64,000 nucleotides of DNA from Hamiltosporidium tvaerminnensis (GCA_022605425.2 JAKIMF020000005.1:344501-408500), one strand, 5' to 3'; counted from the first letter of the stretch, positions 43,931 through 57,664 are shown. Numbers and translations: made by a program. The notes: generated from the sequence alone by a model not told the origin.

Positions 43931-46560
43931 TGTAAATAAAAATATTATTAATAGCATATTGAGACTGTTCGGTGTACTTAAAAATATCTAAGATTTAATA
44001 TAATAAATGATTCGGTTTTGATAAATTTTTAATTCCAATTTATTATTTATTGTGTAATAATCCAAAGCAGAAATATATTCTGAAAAGCGGTTCAAAGTAA
44101 CTCTCAAAATTATGAACATTCTAAAAAATAGTATCTAATTATATAAAACAGTGACGAGGAACTGTCGTTTAGAATACGCTAAAAATAATATGATGGTTTC
44201 CGGAAGAAGAACAGCTAGGTTCAATTTCTTAATCCTTCCTCAGTATTGTATTTTAAATAATGTAATTAAATCTAAAATTCTCCAAAATTTATTTAGAAAA
44301 AAATTCAATACCGGCGCTGTAAATATTTCAGGATTCTTACACTTTTTTTTCTAAAAGCTATTTTCAATACATTAGCGAAACCAAATTTTAAAGTTAACCC
44401 AATATAGAATATTGCGGATTTTCAGAATAGTTTAATTGTGTAATTTATTTTAATGGTATTTTTTTATATGTGTATAAAGCTCAATTCAGAGGACCCTTTT
44501 ATTGTTTAAAATCAAATGATTGTGTCTAAAAATTATTGTTTCGAAAATCTAGGAAATATATATGACTTTGCAAAATTATAATAGACAAATATGTTAAGTA
44601 TAATATTGGGCAAAACATAATATCAGGAGAAAATAATTTCTCTTTGATAATGATCAACGCTTGTGAGTTAAATTTTGCAGTTTCTAAAGTCTCGCATTAT
44701 ATTCTTTAGATTTGTAATTTTCTACAGTCTAAATTGTCACTGTAAAGTCTAATGTTGAAAAAATTTATATATTCGTCCGTTCAAATTAAAATAAGTAATG
44801 TACAAGAAATATTTGCAAATAGATTTGCAATAATAAGAGTTATTTTACATATTAAAATCAGTTATATATACTCGAAAAAAACATCGAGACATTGCTACAA
44901 ACCCATAAGCATTTCATAATTTGTTTTAAACCATGGATAATTATGTCCAAAATCTCATAACTTATTTACGGTGCTTTAAATATTATCTTTGGATGTAGTT
45001 TGTAAATTTCTCCTAGAAACTTTTAACATTTTCTCATATAATGATTTTTTTTTGAAAAAGGTAAAGGTCAATCATTTTTGCAAAAACATAATATTGGTAC
45101 TCAAGAAGCAAGAAATTCTCAACGGTTTGATAAAATAAGAGACTAAGAAACCTTATAAACCCCGCATATAATGTTGAATATAATAATACAGCTGTAGAAA
45201 GACACAAACTGCACAATATAATACATTTTAGTAAATATAATTATTTAAATGTGAAAATAATATACGAAACTTGATTTTATTTTAAAATTTGAAACATTAT
45301 TGGTAGATTGAGGATTCAAAAACAAATCAGCATGAATAATATAAAGAAAGTCACTTACCACATTTGGTATTAAACTATTATCGATATAGTATTATTATTA
45401 TCTGATAGTATGAGATGGAATTTTGAAATTTAAATTGCTATATAAATAATAAGGACATAATTGAATCACCAAACCTTGAATTAAAAATTATTTATTCAAT
45501 GAAAAGGAATTGGTTTTAAAGGATTTTTTGAATATAATACTCCATATTAAACCTAAGAATATAGTAACCATCCAATATTTGCTGAGTAAATAATATATTT
45601 ATAAATTTACTTAACAAATATTAGCTCTGGATATATATAAGATATTAATTTACAGTATATTAAAATTTAAATATGCTTTCCATACTTTAAATTCTTTTTT
45701 CTTTTAGATTAAATTCTTATAGATACGCGTTAGAAATGAAAAAAAATCGAGCTACAATATTTTCGCATCAATTAGTAAAAATTTATGCCATCTTAAATTT
45801 ACGAAAAATATTAAATAACTCACTTATGAATTTAAAAGAAAATTTAAATTAAGAAATTGATTCTTATATATTAACTTTATATGTATAAAAATATATGGAA
45901 ATAATGGATTGAAGATATAACATCTTTAATGAGTTTCTATTAAAAAAGTGCATCAATCTTTTGTTTTTTATCTATGGAATAAAAATCAAAAAAACTGGTG
46001 TCCTCCGATGGCCTTTATTAAGTAGAAGAAATAAAGCAAGGGAGGTCACCAAAAATTGGTATTTCACATTATTATTCTTCAAATTTTAAAAAAAATAATT
46101 ACTGTGGTTTGTATTAAGCGAATAAAGCAAATATAAATTTATAAAGTAAATTACATTCCATTTAAAGCAAATTCATATCATACCAATCAAAAGTTCGATT
46201 TTTTTAAGGAAAATATCAAAATTTTGATAGATTCTAAATTAACAATCGACTTATCGGTCAAAAGAAAAAGTCTTTGTACACTTAATCATATATTGAAACG
46301 ATAAAAAAACGATCAATCAGTTTTGTGCTTCATAAAATGCCAAAAATACGTTGATTTATTGCACTTATTGTGAGTTTCTCTTAAATTAGACTTTTTATGC
46401 GTTTTACTTAGTATTTAATTCATTAAAAAAAATAATAAGTCTTAAGTAATTCAAATACATATTCCGAAAGATATTTAAATTCATACAAGTTTGATTATAA
46501 TTTATTGTTATTTAAAAAAACATAAAATAATTTTAAAATAGTCGCATTGTTACATTGTTT
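43931..46560. other. Gene-free AT-rich stretch
   Basis: No gene, tandem array or RNA recognised. Short frames (for example 44151-44354 and 45034-45216) have random-looking composition. Confidence 0.5.
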
Positions 46561-46564
46561 TTCC

Positions 46565-47050
46565 TAGAATAACGCAATTCTAGGTTTAACATTCATAACT
46601 GCGCCCAAAAACTCCATCGGTACTATTTTTGATACCTACGTTCCGAATCCTTTCATCGTACAAGTATGTAGAACTTAATTAACCGGTAAGAACATTGCTT
46701 GGAGTTTGTTAATGTTTATTCAATGGAGTGTGATCGTAGGCTAGAACCCATCCTAGGCTCTCCTGAAATTATGCAGCATTCTCACTTACTTTACCCTTTC
46801 CGAACCTAATAAACCTTTAGCCAAAATATATCTCAGTGACTTACACGATCTTCACCAAGATAGTGCAAAGTCATACCAACAGCTATAACATGAGACATAG
46901 CTTTCCTGCTTTTATAGGGTTTTAATTTCGTATTTCAGACCCTAAGTCTTCTGAATCATGAACAAGACTAGGTTATAATGCTTTACATGACAATTACTTA
47001 AAATTTCAGATGCATTCCACAATCTTGCTACATAAAAAACTGCAAAATAG
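46565..47050 (-). repeat. Dispersed repeat family R1, copy 4
   Basis: On the minus strand it shows the middle and end blocks: CTAGTCTTGTTCATGATTCA with AGAAGACTTAGGG, then GACTTTGCACTATCTTGGTG, GTAAGTCACTGAGATATATT, GCTGCATAATTTCAGGAG and CTAGCCTACGATCACACTCC. The same order appears in copies 3 and 5. Confidence 0.8.
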
Positions 47051-47379
47051 ATTTTTAAAAATTTTTTCGCAATTCTAAAGATCTATTCCTCCTTAAACAA
47101 ACTCTCATGGTGCAACCGGAAATTTATTCTGGTTTTATTCCTACTGAAAATTCAAATAATGATCTTTACACCAATTTCGTGTCTTCGTTGAAAAGCCGAA
47201 AGTTTATATTGTGGTTATTCTCCCTCAACCTGTAATTTATAAGCACATATCAAATTTTATGTAATGAAATTCAGAGACAATTTTTTCCCAACTTTTTTCT
47301 CACTGTAATCTTCTCTCCTGCATCTGACGTGTAGTTAAATTTATTTTGATTTCACTACTAGAGTTTTGCAGTATAAAAC

Positions 47380-47765
47380 AGAATCTAAGTTAATTTTTTG
47401 TGTTTACGTGTTACATCATTTTCTTCACTATTTGCTCGCCTTTGAGAAGTTGTTGGTTTTTCTTGTTTTTCAGCTTCTTAAAAAAACCATGTATAACCAT
47501 CTCAGCTCTCTTACTATTTGATCCTGACTCAATTCCTTTTTGTATCAAAGGAAATTGTTTTGACTGTTTTTAAAGTTATATCGGCCAAGCGTATGTATTC
47601 ACATTCATCGGCATGGAAGTCTTTTAAAGTCTGTTGTATAGTTTTTTCTAATAACACAGTCAAAGGTCTTACATAAATGATAATCTCTGCTTCACATTTA
47701 TAAACTAGACTTAATTCATAAGACAAGAATATAATCTTATCGTTAATAGTTTATTTAGGATTTAA
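47380..47765 (-). mobile_element. Decayed RLE retrotransposon fragment, copy F
   Basis: Matches the region 3' of the endonuclease in copies A and B: AAAGGAAATTGTTT near 47547 and the linker encoding YIRLAD plus VKTISFD. Frame 47726-47529 covers it. Heavily diverged and short. Confidence 0.7.
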
Positions 47766-50700
47766 AACTTGGGGGTTTTATCATATGCTTTGCATTAGAT
47801 TTTTCATTTCATCTAAATAATTCTTGTATAAAAAAATATTTCATCTAATTAATCTTCAAATAGAATAGAAAAGATGCTTATTTTTTTGTTATTGGTTCTG
47901 CTTAAAAGTTTTCGACTGATTTTTTGTAATTGGTGCTTATTATTTCAAAATATTTTGTGTCAAAAAGAGTTTGATGCCATCTTTCTAATAATAGTAGTTT
48001 TAACAGAAAAATTGTTTGGGATAATTATATATTTTTCAATGCGATGTATGTTATGTAATTATGATTCTTCTGAGATCTCTCAAAACCCTTCCATAGGTTT
48101 CAACGAGATTTTAGCGACTTGAAAATATGTTATAAAACTATATTTTCAAGCGAAATCGGATTATATAGATCGAATTTTTATCTTGGCCTATTTTTTGATA
48201 GCTGTTTTAATATATTTTCGATGGTTTACTAGAATATCGTTAAGACACTTCTTGAAGAATTATTTAAAATTTTATTTACACATGAGATTCAAGTTGATTG
48301 CCAGCTTTTTATACATCTAATTTTTATTTTACGCATCTGAAGGGAATCTTGTAATTAAATTCATCTTAAAAAAGTGTCTTTTTAAAATAGTCTATTAGAA
48401 AGAAACTGATATTTACATTTGTGTAAAAATTTTCCCTCATTTGCGCAATCATAATTCTATATGCCTATTTAGAAATCATATTGAACTCTTTAGCTTCTCC
48501 TTTATCTAGAAAACCCAAATGCATATTTATTTAATATAAATAAAAGTATACCTGTAGTATAGATTTATCTGAAGTTATTATAAACATTGTTAGATATTTT
48601 TTATGTAATTTAATTTTTCCTTATTTTCAAAATTTATACAATGTTTATAGTGATTTCTGTTTCCCATAATAGATATTATTCTTGAATATAAACATCTTAT
48701 ATTAGCTTCTATGGTTTTTTATCTCATTTTTAAACAATGGAACCAATAGCTAACATAATCAGTATATTCTATTGTTTATAAAAATTCAGTCTAAGGTTTC
48801 TAAAATCATATTTTTTTAAATATAAGGTATAATATAGAAATTTTGAGTTTCTTATGTTGAATTAAAATATGAGCTATATTTCTTGGAGAAAAGGCGTGTT
48901 TTTTTTTTAACTTTGACAGATTAAGACCAATTTGTAAATATTTACTGTAAAAAATATCAATTTTAAATAGAAGAAGTAATGCTATTATTTTAAGTCATCG
49001 CTACTACTCCGTGTCTTTTTTGAGCATATAATGAAAATGTAAATTAACTATTAGTTTGGGTTATAAAACGAAAAACTCTGTTTCGAGCAACCTTCGCTTG
49101 CCATTTATATGAGGTTGAAAATTTAAAAGAAAAGAATATAAACACGCGATTATAATATAGATGCCTTTTTAGATATGAAAATGCGATCAAATTGCGCGAC
49201 GGCTGTTTTTAAAGATGCTTAAATTAAATAAAATATAAAAAAAGCGTTTAGATAGTAATGATTTTTTTGTTAATTAAACCATTTAGGCCAAAAAAATTAA
49301 TGAAACGATTTTTTCACCGTATAAATATCATATTCTCGGCAACCTGAATTTTTAAAAACAAATAATAGATAATATTTTATTACAAAGACAAAATCCAGCG
49401 ATAATACAGAGCAAAAAAATACGAATATTGGCAAAACTAGTTCAATTTTTATCTATAAACTTTTAAATCTTATTCCGAGAGTCTTTAACACATTAAAAAT
49501 CTTAACGCAGTAAGGAAAAAAGCAAATTCAATTCCGGAAAATAAAAGAATTGTCTTGATTATGGGCTAGACTATGTACTTGTTTCAAAAAACAAGAGATT
49601 ATTCTAAAATGTATTTTTTTATCAATTTTTTTCTAGGACTAAAAAATATCATTATTCACGGAAATTATCATAAGTTGCGACCTTTTCCTGAAAATTATAG
49701 TTCTTTCTTGTATTTTGTAAAAAAATATATAGAAACACAATTTATTGTTAATATAGAATAAAATAAGCGCTTTCAAAGACGTCTGCGATGCGATAAAAAG
49801 TTATATTAATAAATTTTCTATATTTAGAAAAAAAAATTCCGCAAAATTTTATTTTTTTTCCTTTTTGATGCGAAATTATTACCAAAAATTTTATTGGGAT
49901 AAAATATTTTAAATTTCTTCTATGTATTGTTAAAAAATATTATTTTTGAAATTTAAACTAATAGAAAAAATAAATTTTAAAAAAATTCTGTATTTCAGGT
50001 CGCTTGTCTAGAAATTGGGTTTAAGTTTGTTTAGACTCATATAATTTTTACTTTTAAAATTATAAGTTCTCTATGTAGCTCACTGCAAAATAAAGTCAGA
50101 TATGTATACGTTTATGTAAAAAATAATTTATTCAAAACTATTTTAATACTTTAAAAAAAATTTAATTTTTCTTGTATCCGTGCTAAATATAATTTTTATT
50201 AAAGACCAGAGATCTCTAAAATACGGCCAGCGGTAGCTATCCAGAAATCTTAGGTTTGTCTCTGACATTCTTTTGTAAGGTATGCTTTTTTTTGTAAATA
50301 GGCAAAAAAATAGTAAAATAAAATCGACAAGGAAAATTAGAACAATAATAATTTATTAGGAATCAGTAATTAAAAAAATATTTACCTTTTAAGATTTTTA
50401 TAACCTCAAATAATATTTCTTTTTACTATTTTATACTAAAAAAACCAAAATCAAATCCTGGGAATTGTGTGGCATAATTAATTATTTTCACAGCCTATAG
50501 TGCCTCCTATGTCTAATAAACACCTTGTTAGTTCTAGAAAACCTTTTCTTTTATTTTTAATGTATTTTTATTCCCATTATTTTAAAGTTCTTTGGGCCCT
50601 GCTCTGGTTATTTCCCATTCATTCCTTTTTAAAGTCCAGAATTTTGAAAAGTAAGAAGTGGTTATCTTTTTAATATAACAGAGGCCAAATGCACATTCGT

Positions 50701-51380
50701 TTATTTAGTTTTTGCTTTATTTTTTCTTCCAAGTATATTTCTGATTAAAATTTACAGAACAAAATTTCTTAAATCTTATCAAAGCATTTGTCAGTTGATA
50801 AAATTTAAATTTGCTTTATTGTGTCTTTGTGGAGAATTTTTTTAACATTAATGTGTTCTAATTAGATCATATTATCAATAAAAATATTGGTCCCTGTAAA
50901 AATACAAATATTATACATGAAATTTAATACGGCTCGTTTGGTATGTGTATGTACATCAATTTTTTTTTCAGAACCCTATTACCAATAAAGATTCACTTTT
51001 TATTTCATTAAATACTTACTCTCTAGGTTTTTTTTGTATTTTCCGACATGTTTACTACTTTTGTATCAGTTTCAAGATTCTTATCGAAGTCAACAGCTGT
51101 AGTTTTTGAAGTTAAGGCAAGATATCGGAACTTGTTTACTTCATTATATATTTCAGACGCAATCTCTAGCTTCCAGTGTTTATGTTGAATCATAATTATT
51201 TGACCTTAATACTTCAGAAATAACTCTTTTGACAAATACTAATTTATAGTTTTATTTATTCCGTCACTATATAACCAGAAAGAGGATTATTAAATCTAAG
51301 TTGGCAAAAAAGGCTGAAAAAATGGTTTTTTTGTGGCACTATATATTGTTCTATAATAATAAAATATATCATCATGTGAA
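47766..51380. other. Gene-free AT-rich stretch
   Basis: Short frames at 47874-48122 and 49573-49761 have no recognisable motif. The part from about 50440 is less AT-rich and may include flanking parts of the integrase element described next, but I could not read a domain in it. Confidence 0.45.
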
Positions 51381-51384
51381 AACT

Positions 51385-52320
51385 AATCTACATTTTTGTA
51401 CCAGTTTCATTTAACTCTTTTTGCTAACCATCTTTTACTTGTTCGATTAACTAATTAAACTTGTCCCTGTGCCTTTAGTTTGCGTGGTCCTCTATGTATG
51501 ATTTGTACCTTGAAAGCAGTTAAGTATGTTTCCAGCAATTCATTTTCAAATTCTTTATTATTATCAGATTGAATAGCTGCTGGAATACCATAATTATCAA
51601 ATAGAAACTTTAAAAATTTTTTTACAGGCTGTAAAGTTCTTTTGACAATCTTGAAACTTAAAATATGCTTTGTATAAGAGCCAATTACATATATAATCTA
51701 ACAATACTCATGATTTCTTTCAGCCTATCCTTAAGATATACACTAATTATCATAAATAAATCATGTTTTTTGTAATATTGCTTGTAGAATTCATTGGCTT
51801 AATTGTCTTCAATAATTGAATCTACTACAGGTTTCACGCGTTATTACTTATTTACTTATTTACTTATTTACTTATTTACTTATTTACTTATTTACTTATT
51901 TACTTATTTACTTATTTACTTATTTACTTATTTACTTATTTACTTATTTACTTATTTACTTATTCCTTCACGGAAATCCAATAATATTTTTGTCTAATTA
52001 ATGTAATCATTTTATCAATTTCAAGATTTGCTACATAATGTTCTGTCTTAGTTATATGCTTGATTAATATCTTTGCAAATTCAAGAACAACTTTCAGCAT
52101 TCGTTAGCGCTTTTTGAAACAAAGATTATCTTCAAGCATTGAGAATTTATTTGACTTTCTTCGTAGAAGTCATTTACCCTTTTAAGTGTAATTAACTGAA
52201 TAATGCCCGTCTTCAAAAATATCACTAAAATATTCTTTTCTTCTTTGTTTTGATAAATTAAAATCTACGTTGTCGACATTATTTTTTGCTATGATTAAAA
52301 TAAAAAGCATAAAAAATGAA
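51385..52320 (-). mobile_element. Decayed retroviral-type integrase element, split by a microsatellite
   Basis: Minus-strand reading begins near 52290 with RRKEYFSDIFEDGHYS. It continues in broken frames to IRQKYYWISV (51998-51969), the segment that normally precedes the CxxC of an H2C2 integrase zinc-binding domain. It resumes after the microsatellite with integrase-core sequence: IVKRTLQPVKKFLKFL, IPAAIQSDNNKEFENELLE (second catalytic Asp in SDN), and IIHRGPRKLKAQGQV followed by a stop where the catalytic Glu would be, then LVNRTSKRWL. This is the rve core of Ty3/gypsy-like or related integrase elements. It is inactive: the catalytic Glu codon is TAA and the first Asp region is lost. Confidence 0.8.
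51842..51964. repeat. 8-bp microsatellite (ACTTATTT)n
   Basis: About 15 perfect units of ACTTATTT inside the integrase relic. Two overlapping plus-strand frames through it (LIYLFTYL repeats) are incidental. Confidence 0.97.
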
Positions 52321-55300
52321 GGGTATATTATTTCTAAAATTTTATTAATTGTTATAGACTCATTTTCTCAGAAATTAGTACCTTATAATGCTTTATTTAA
52401 CTTTGACACACTAATTCAATCTATAATTCAAATCAAAAGCAAGCAATAAAAATTTGCATCGAGATTATTTGTAAATAAAGCGTCTTTATATCATTTAGAT
52501 TCAAAGGCTATAAAACGACAGAGTATTCCTATGAAATAGGATGAGAGCAATAGAAGTTGAAGTATATACGAAAAATCGGAAATTATAGGATACGAAAGAT
52601 GATACAAATAAAATAAATCTATCGCAAATAAAGGATATTATTAATAGAAAAAGGGCATTAGAAATAACAGGTGCGTATTGGACTTGGGAGTACATCATGA
52701 AGCGTGAAAGTCATTACTTAGACTGATACATTTGTTTTTTTTCCAGCTAATTTCTTGAAATTATGGGGTGAATTTACTTGAAGAAATTATGAATACTGAA
52801 TTCAAATGCATATTTGATAATTTGATTTGTAAATATTTTTTGAGTATTTCATTTTAAAGAATGGTTGTCAATACAGTTAGGCATTACCAGGTGGAAATAA
52901 TTTCTCGATAAAATTATATCGTGGTTGTTGAATATGGTCGCTAGACGATTCTTGCGAAATTCAAATAAATAAATTTCTTAATTTTCTTTAAAAATATTGT
53001 TAAGGTTACATTTTTGTTTTCTTTTTAAAAATCGGTATGGCATTTTCAACATTTCACTAAAAATATTAGTAAAAAATCGTAGAAATACTTTCGGAATATT
53101 GGAGAAGATAATAAGTTTTTGATATTCGAGACTTTTTTAGAAGTTAATATGATACGTGTACTAAAAATTCAGTAAACCCTAATTCTATACCATACATTAC
53201 TACATATATGCAAGCTTTAACTAAGGTAGATAATGTGATTTGAATTAATAAAAATTCTTGAAATTCTAAATTGCTGATATCGGTGCTTTTAAATTAAATG
53301 AAGAGGATTCAATGATAATTTCATGTGAAAATAGTATTGAATAGATAATTGAAATTTTGTTTGCCTTGATCAAATAACTTTAGCTTCAATTTCCATTTCT
53401 ATGTTTAACTGATCAGATATTATTAGTATTATTATATCATCAAAAATAGCTTCTGTCCAGAAAAGTACAACTTGGCCAATTTCTTCTATTTATCCATGTT
53501 TCACTGTTTCGAACATTAATCTGATCTATTTTATTATTAGATTTTGATTAGATTCATGTTTTGTGATAGATCCTGAACCAATCGATGATGAAATTATTTG
53601 TTGCATAGAATTTTTTTTTGAGGGTATTAATCTTTCGCATAGTTTCAGGAATTATCGGATAAAACACAGAACAAATCAGGGTGGTCATAAGCTTCTATAT
53701 AGAAGTCTCGGTTTAAATTAATTTATTTATCCTTGTCTTAGACCATATAAATATATAAAATTAATATTTTGATTATTCATTCTAATACATTTAGAAGTCT
53801 AAGCACAAAAGTTCAAAGTTTCCATGTATTTATGTGAATAAATCGAAAATGTCGATAGTCTTAGCGCCCTCAAATAGCAAGTTAATGAATTTTCCTGGTA
53901 CTTTTATGCCAAAAATACTTTAAAAAAGATCATACTGCACTGTGCATATCTCAAATTACATCCAGTTATGTTCTGAGTATAGTTTTCGGATTTACAGTCA
54001 AACCGAATGATTCTTTTTATTTATAATGTTACACATCACTGACATCTTTATTTTCAGAATTCTTCCAGTTTTCTTATTAAAACAAATATCAGAGCTTGCA
54101 AAAAACATATACTAGTAGTTTCATTATCGAAATTGCAAATTTTACTGCATTATAACTCAATTTTTAAATTAATATGTTTCAACAAGGAAATTGTATATAA
54201 ATATCAATTATAGAAGCTTTTCCGATAAATATATTTCGAGATGAAATTTATGAATATATGAAGTAAAAAAATAATGGCTTAATTATATCTGATAGGAATG
54301 TATCAGATATCTTTACAATTCGATATCACGATTACTTTGTTATCCCTCTAAATTAAATGAACATTATAATTTTGATTCTAGTAGCGGATATTCAAATATT
54401 CAGATAATTCTCATTTCTATCGAGTTCTTTTTAACCCAGGTATGCAATTTACTTATTAAAATCGCAATATCTGTTCATGATCGTAAGTTGATCAAACTAG
54501 ACATACGAGTAAGAATTTTAAGTATAATATATAATAAATCATATTTTTAGGTTTAGATGGAATATACATATACATATAATATATTACTGTTTTTGGTTTA
54601 AATGAGGTTTATTTCTCACGGCTACACACCCTTTCACAGATTATTTAAGGATAATGCCCTTCCGACTTACCATTTTTGGGTTATAAAAATGCATCTCTGC
54701 TACTTCATGTTATTTGCGTTGTAATGATATAAATGCAGCTTTATGAATTAAGCGAATAATCAATTTTATTTAATTTAGGATAAGTATATCCTCACGTTTT
54801 TTTCATAAAATTGTCCATAGTTTTCTATTTTCGAATCACTCAAAGGTTTTCAGAACCCAAAAACCATTTTTCGATTGTTTCTTCGTGATTTCTCTAAATC
54901 TATCAGTATAATTTCTTTTTGTTTATGTTGAAACATGCGCAAACACTAAATACGACGTGTATTATAGAAATGATGATCCAATGTCACTACTTACACTCTC
55001 CTGGCTAGGTTCTTTTTGCCATATTGTTGTATTATTAAATTTTGACACATAAAAAGTAAAACTTATGAAAGCATATAGTCAAGGTAGTCTATATTGCGTT
55101 GAGCAGATAACACAATATTTCAAAATAAAAATATCGCGAAACACCCTCAAAAATTCGCTAAATCCAGGAATCACACATTTTTTGCTATTTTCTAAATGAG
55201 AATTTATATTGAAAGTAATCAAATGGAATGCCATTTTTTAAATAAGTTAAAAATATTCTTACAAGAGTTAAAAATAGAAGCTTTTATTACAGGCAATGTT

Positions 55301-55735
55301 TTTAAGTTTTATATTCAGGTAACTAATATTGTAATTTGCAATATTTTATTAAGTATATCAGTACAGGGCTATTTCAAACACTATGATTCATATAAATAAT
55401 TAACTCAGATATCTATTTCCAAAGTTTTACATTTTTATTGTGGTTTTAAAGAAATTAAGCAAACATTATTCGACTAATAAAGTTTTATACAATTTTGAAT
55501 TAAAAAAGAACAAACTTTGCAAACTTTTCGGTAGAGACGAAATAACAGAAAAAAACTATCTGCTTCGAAATAAGTTAAGGAAATTCCTGCGAAGATCATT
55601 CTTTGAATTTTTGGGGGCGAAAAAAACTAGATTACATATAGAGTTTCGAAGAAAATTTCTATTGGAGGAAACTTCCTCCAAAATGGCGATACATTTCCTA
55701 AACAGTATTTGTGGTTATTTTATTTTATAGATTGT
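52321..55735. other. Gene-free AT-rich stretch
   Basis: No recognised gene for most of it. At 55196-55399 and 55440-55730 two adjacent plus-strand frames (67 and 96 codons) have a plausible Lys/Arg/Phe-rich composition (for example KLRKFLRRSFFEFL) and might be relics of one small gene. No motif or start signal supports this. Confidence 0.45.
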
Positions 55736-55739
55736 AAAC

Positions 55740-56050
55740 CCGATTGATCTTAGAGGTAATTGACATGTAGATGCTTATAAAACCTGGCTTATTCGGTCTA
55801 TTTCGAAGACCTAGAGCCTTGGGAGTGTGAAAAAAACATCCATAAGAGAGTCTGGGACATTGAGAGCATATTAAATTTGTTATTTGACATTGCAATATAC
55901 AAGTAGATCACATATAAGTCGCAGAAATATATCTTGGCTGGAAATTTAATGGGTTTTTACAGAAAGATTAAGTGAAAATGATGCTTGTATCGGAGAGCCC
56001 AGGTAAGTTTCGACCTCAATCACATATCAGACAACGGACATTCACTAAAC
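55740..56050 (+). repeat. Dispersed repeat family R1, copy 6 (middle and end)
   Basis: Contains AAAACCTGGCTTATTCGG, then CATATAAGTCGCAGAAATAT with CTTGGCTGGAAATTTA, and GTTTCGACCTCAATCACA, in the same order as copies 3, 4 and 5. Confidence 0.75.
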
Positions 56051-56676
56051 CTCAAAAACTGCCTTGCTAATTGAATGGATTATATGCAAGATGTAGATGA
56101 AAAGCTTTAGATTATAAGTATTTAAGGTATAATAACTGTGTATTGAAAAGCGATAATATATTAAACCTAGAAATGCTTAATGTTATTAAAAAAACATAAC
56201 ATATGCCGCTTTTATTTAAAAAATGTGATATTTATAGAATATAAAGTACAAAAATAATCCAAAATTTTTATCTAAAAATAATGTAGAAATATAATTTTTA
56301 AAAAATATATTATAATCTTTCATTACCATCTTTTTAATCTAAAAAATAATTAAAATAAAATTGCAATAAAAAAAATTTCTACACAAATTTATATTTATTC
56401 CGTTTTGTATTTTTTTCACTTTGTCTAAAAGATCTTATAGATGTATTAAGTGCCTTCTAATTCCGAATAAATTTTTTGTTGAAATATTTTGGCGAGTCAT
56501 AATGTTATTAATTTAAATTTATATTTTTTTATTTGTTTATTTCAACTTTTCATAAAAATTTGTTTAAAAATTCTTTAAAAAATTTTTTTTTGTTAGAAAT
56601 TCAGTTAGCTTGAAATATAATGGAGATGAAGCATCTTTTAAAAATTGTAAATGAAATTAAAAATTGCTCATTCAGA
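56051..56676. other. Upstream region of the cyclin gene
   Basis: Very AT-rich, no gene. Nothing beyond the CCC motif next to the cyclin start is recognised. Confidence 0.5.
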
Positions 56677-56679
56677 CCC
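56677..56679 (+). promoter_or_regulatory. CCC start-site motif of the cyclin gene
   Basis: CCC seven bases before the ATG at 56687; supports that start. Confidence 0.6.
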
Positions 56680-56686
56680 TGAGTGA

Positions 56687-57664
56687 ATGTTAGGTAGAAC
56701 ACATGAAAAAGAGTCGATAAAGAAAATTATGCCATTGAGAAACATTACTAATAGAAAAAAAGAAGCAAAAAAATATAAAGATACATCAAATTTAAATTTT
56801 AGTGAAACTGAAGATGCAATATATCGATTAAGAGAATTGGATGATTCTAGAGACGTAACAATGTACTATGAATATGCCGAAATGGTTTTTATTTTTTTTA
56901 AAAAATTGGAAACAGAATATTTGTTGAAAAATAATTTTATGAATATTCAAAAGGAAATTGGTTGGAGTGAAAGGTGTTTATTAGTAGATTGGATTATAGA
57001 AGTTCATTGGAAATTGGGATTAGTGCCTGAAACACTTTATCATACTGTTTATATTATGGACAAGTTGTTATCTCTAAGAGTTGTATCAACTGAAAAATTA
57101 CAATTGTTAGGAATTACGTGTTTGCTTATTTCTAGTAAATACGAAGAAGTGGTCTGTCCGTCAATAGAAACATTTGTAATTTTGTCCGAAAAAACAATTT
57201 CCGAGGAAGAAATAAGAAAAGCTGAAAGATATGTTTTAAGTGTATTAGATTTTCAATTAAACTATCCCTCGCCACTCAATTTTTTAAGAAAATGTTCCAA
57301 AGCAAATAATTATGAATATAAAACAAGAATGGTAGCCAAATATTTAATGGAATTAACTTTCTTTTACCCGCAATTCAGATCAATTTCTGGATCTCTTGTA
57401 TCAGCAAGTTCTATGTTTCTTTCTAGAAAAATACTTGAAATGAATGAAAATGAAAATATATTTTTTTTCTACTCTGGATATTCCAAAAAAGATGTACAAT
57501 CATGTGCAAATGAAATTTTTTCAATCATTCTACAGCCTATAATGTATGAAAATGTACAAAAAAAATATAGTTCATCAAAAATGTTAAAAGTATCAAATTT
57601 TATTAAAGATTTTTCTAAAGAATATTTGAAAAATTCAAATATAAATTCAATAAAATTACTATGA
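56687..57664 (+). CDS. B-type (G2/mitotic) cyclin
   Basis: Regulatory subunit for Cdk1-type kinase, driving entry into mitosis. The N-terminal cyclin box is at about 65-195 with the conserved RCLLVDWIIEVHWKLGL (the MRAILVDW motif) at 96-112, YIMDKLL at 122-128, and ISSKYEE at 148-154 (CDK-contacting Lys and Glu). The C-terminal cyclin fold follows from 196 (YPSPLNFLRKCSKA; then TRMVAKYLMELTF). Length 325 is short for a cyclin B because the N-terminal regulatory region is only about 60 residues. A destruction-box-like IMPLRNITN at 14-22 matches RxxLxxITN except that the Arg is Ile. There are no introns and no neighbours within 300 bases apart from a dispersed repeat downstream. Confidence 0.92.
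   Translation: MLGRTHEKESIKKIMPLRNITNRKKEAKKYKDTSNLNFSETEDAIYRLRELDDSRDVTMYYEYAEMVFIFFKKLETEYLLKNNFMNIQKEIGWSERCLLVDWIIEVHWKLGLVPETLYHTVYIMDKLLSLRVVSTEKLQLLGITCLLISSKYEEVVCPSIETFVILSEKTISEEEIRKAERYVLSVLDFQLNYPSPLNFLRKCSKANNYEYKTRMVAKYLMELTFFYPQFRSISGSLVSASSMFLSRKILEMNENENIFFFYSGYSKKDVQSCANEIFSIILQPIMYENVQKKYSSSKMLKVSNFIKDFSKEYLKNSNINSIKLL

Noticed and set aside
51803-52001. Two overlapping frames with LIYLFTYL repeats that look like membrane peptides.
   Set aside because: Translation of the ACTTATTT microsatellite; no start context.
55196-55730. Two adjacent frames joined by an intron with a GTAACT-like 5' end near 55319.
   Set aside because: Microsporidian introns are rare and no branch/acceptor signal or homology supports the join.
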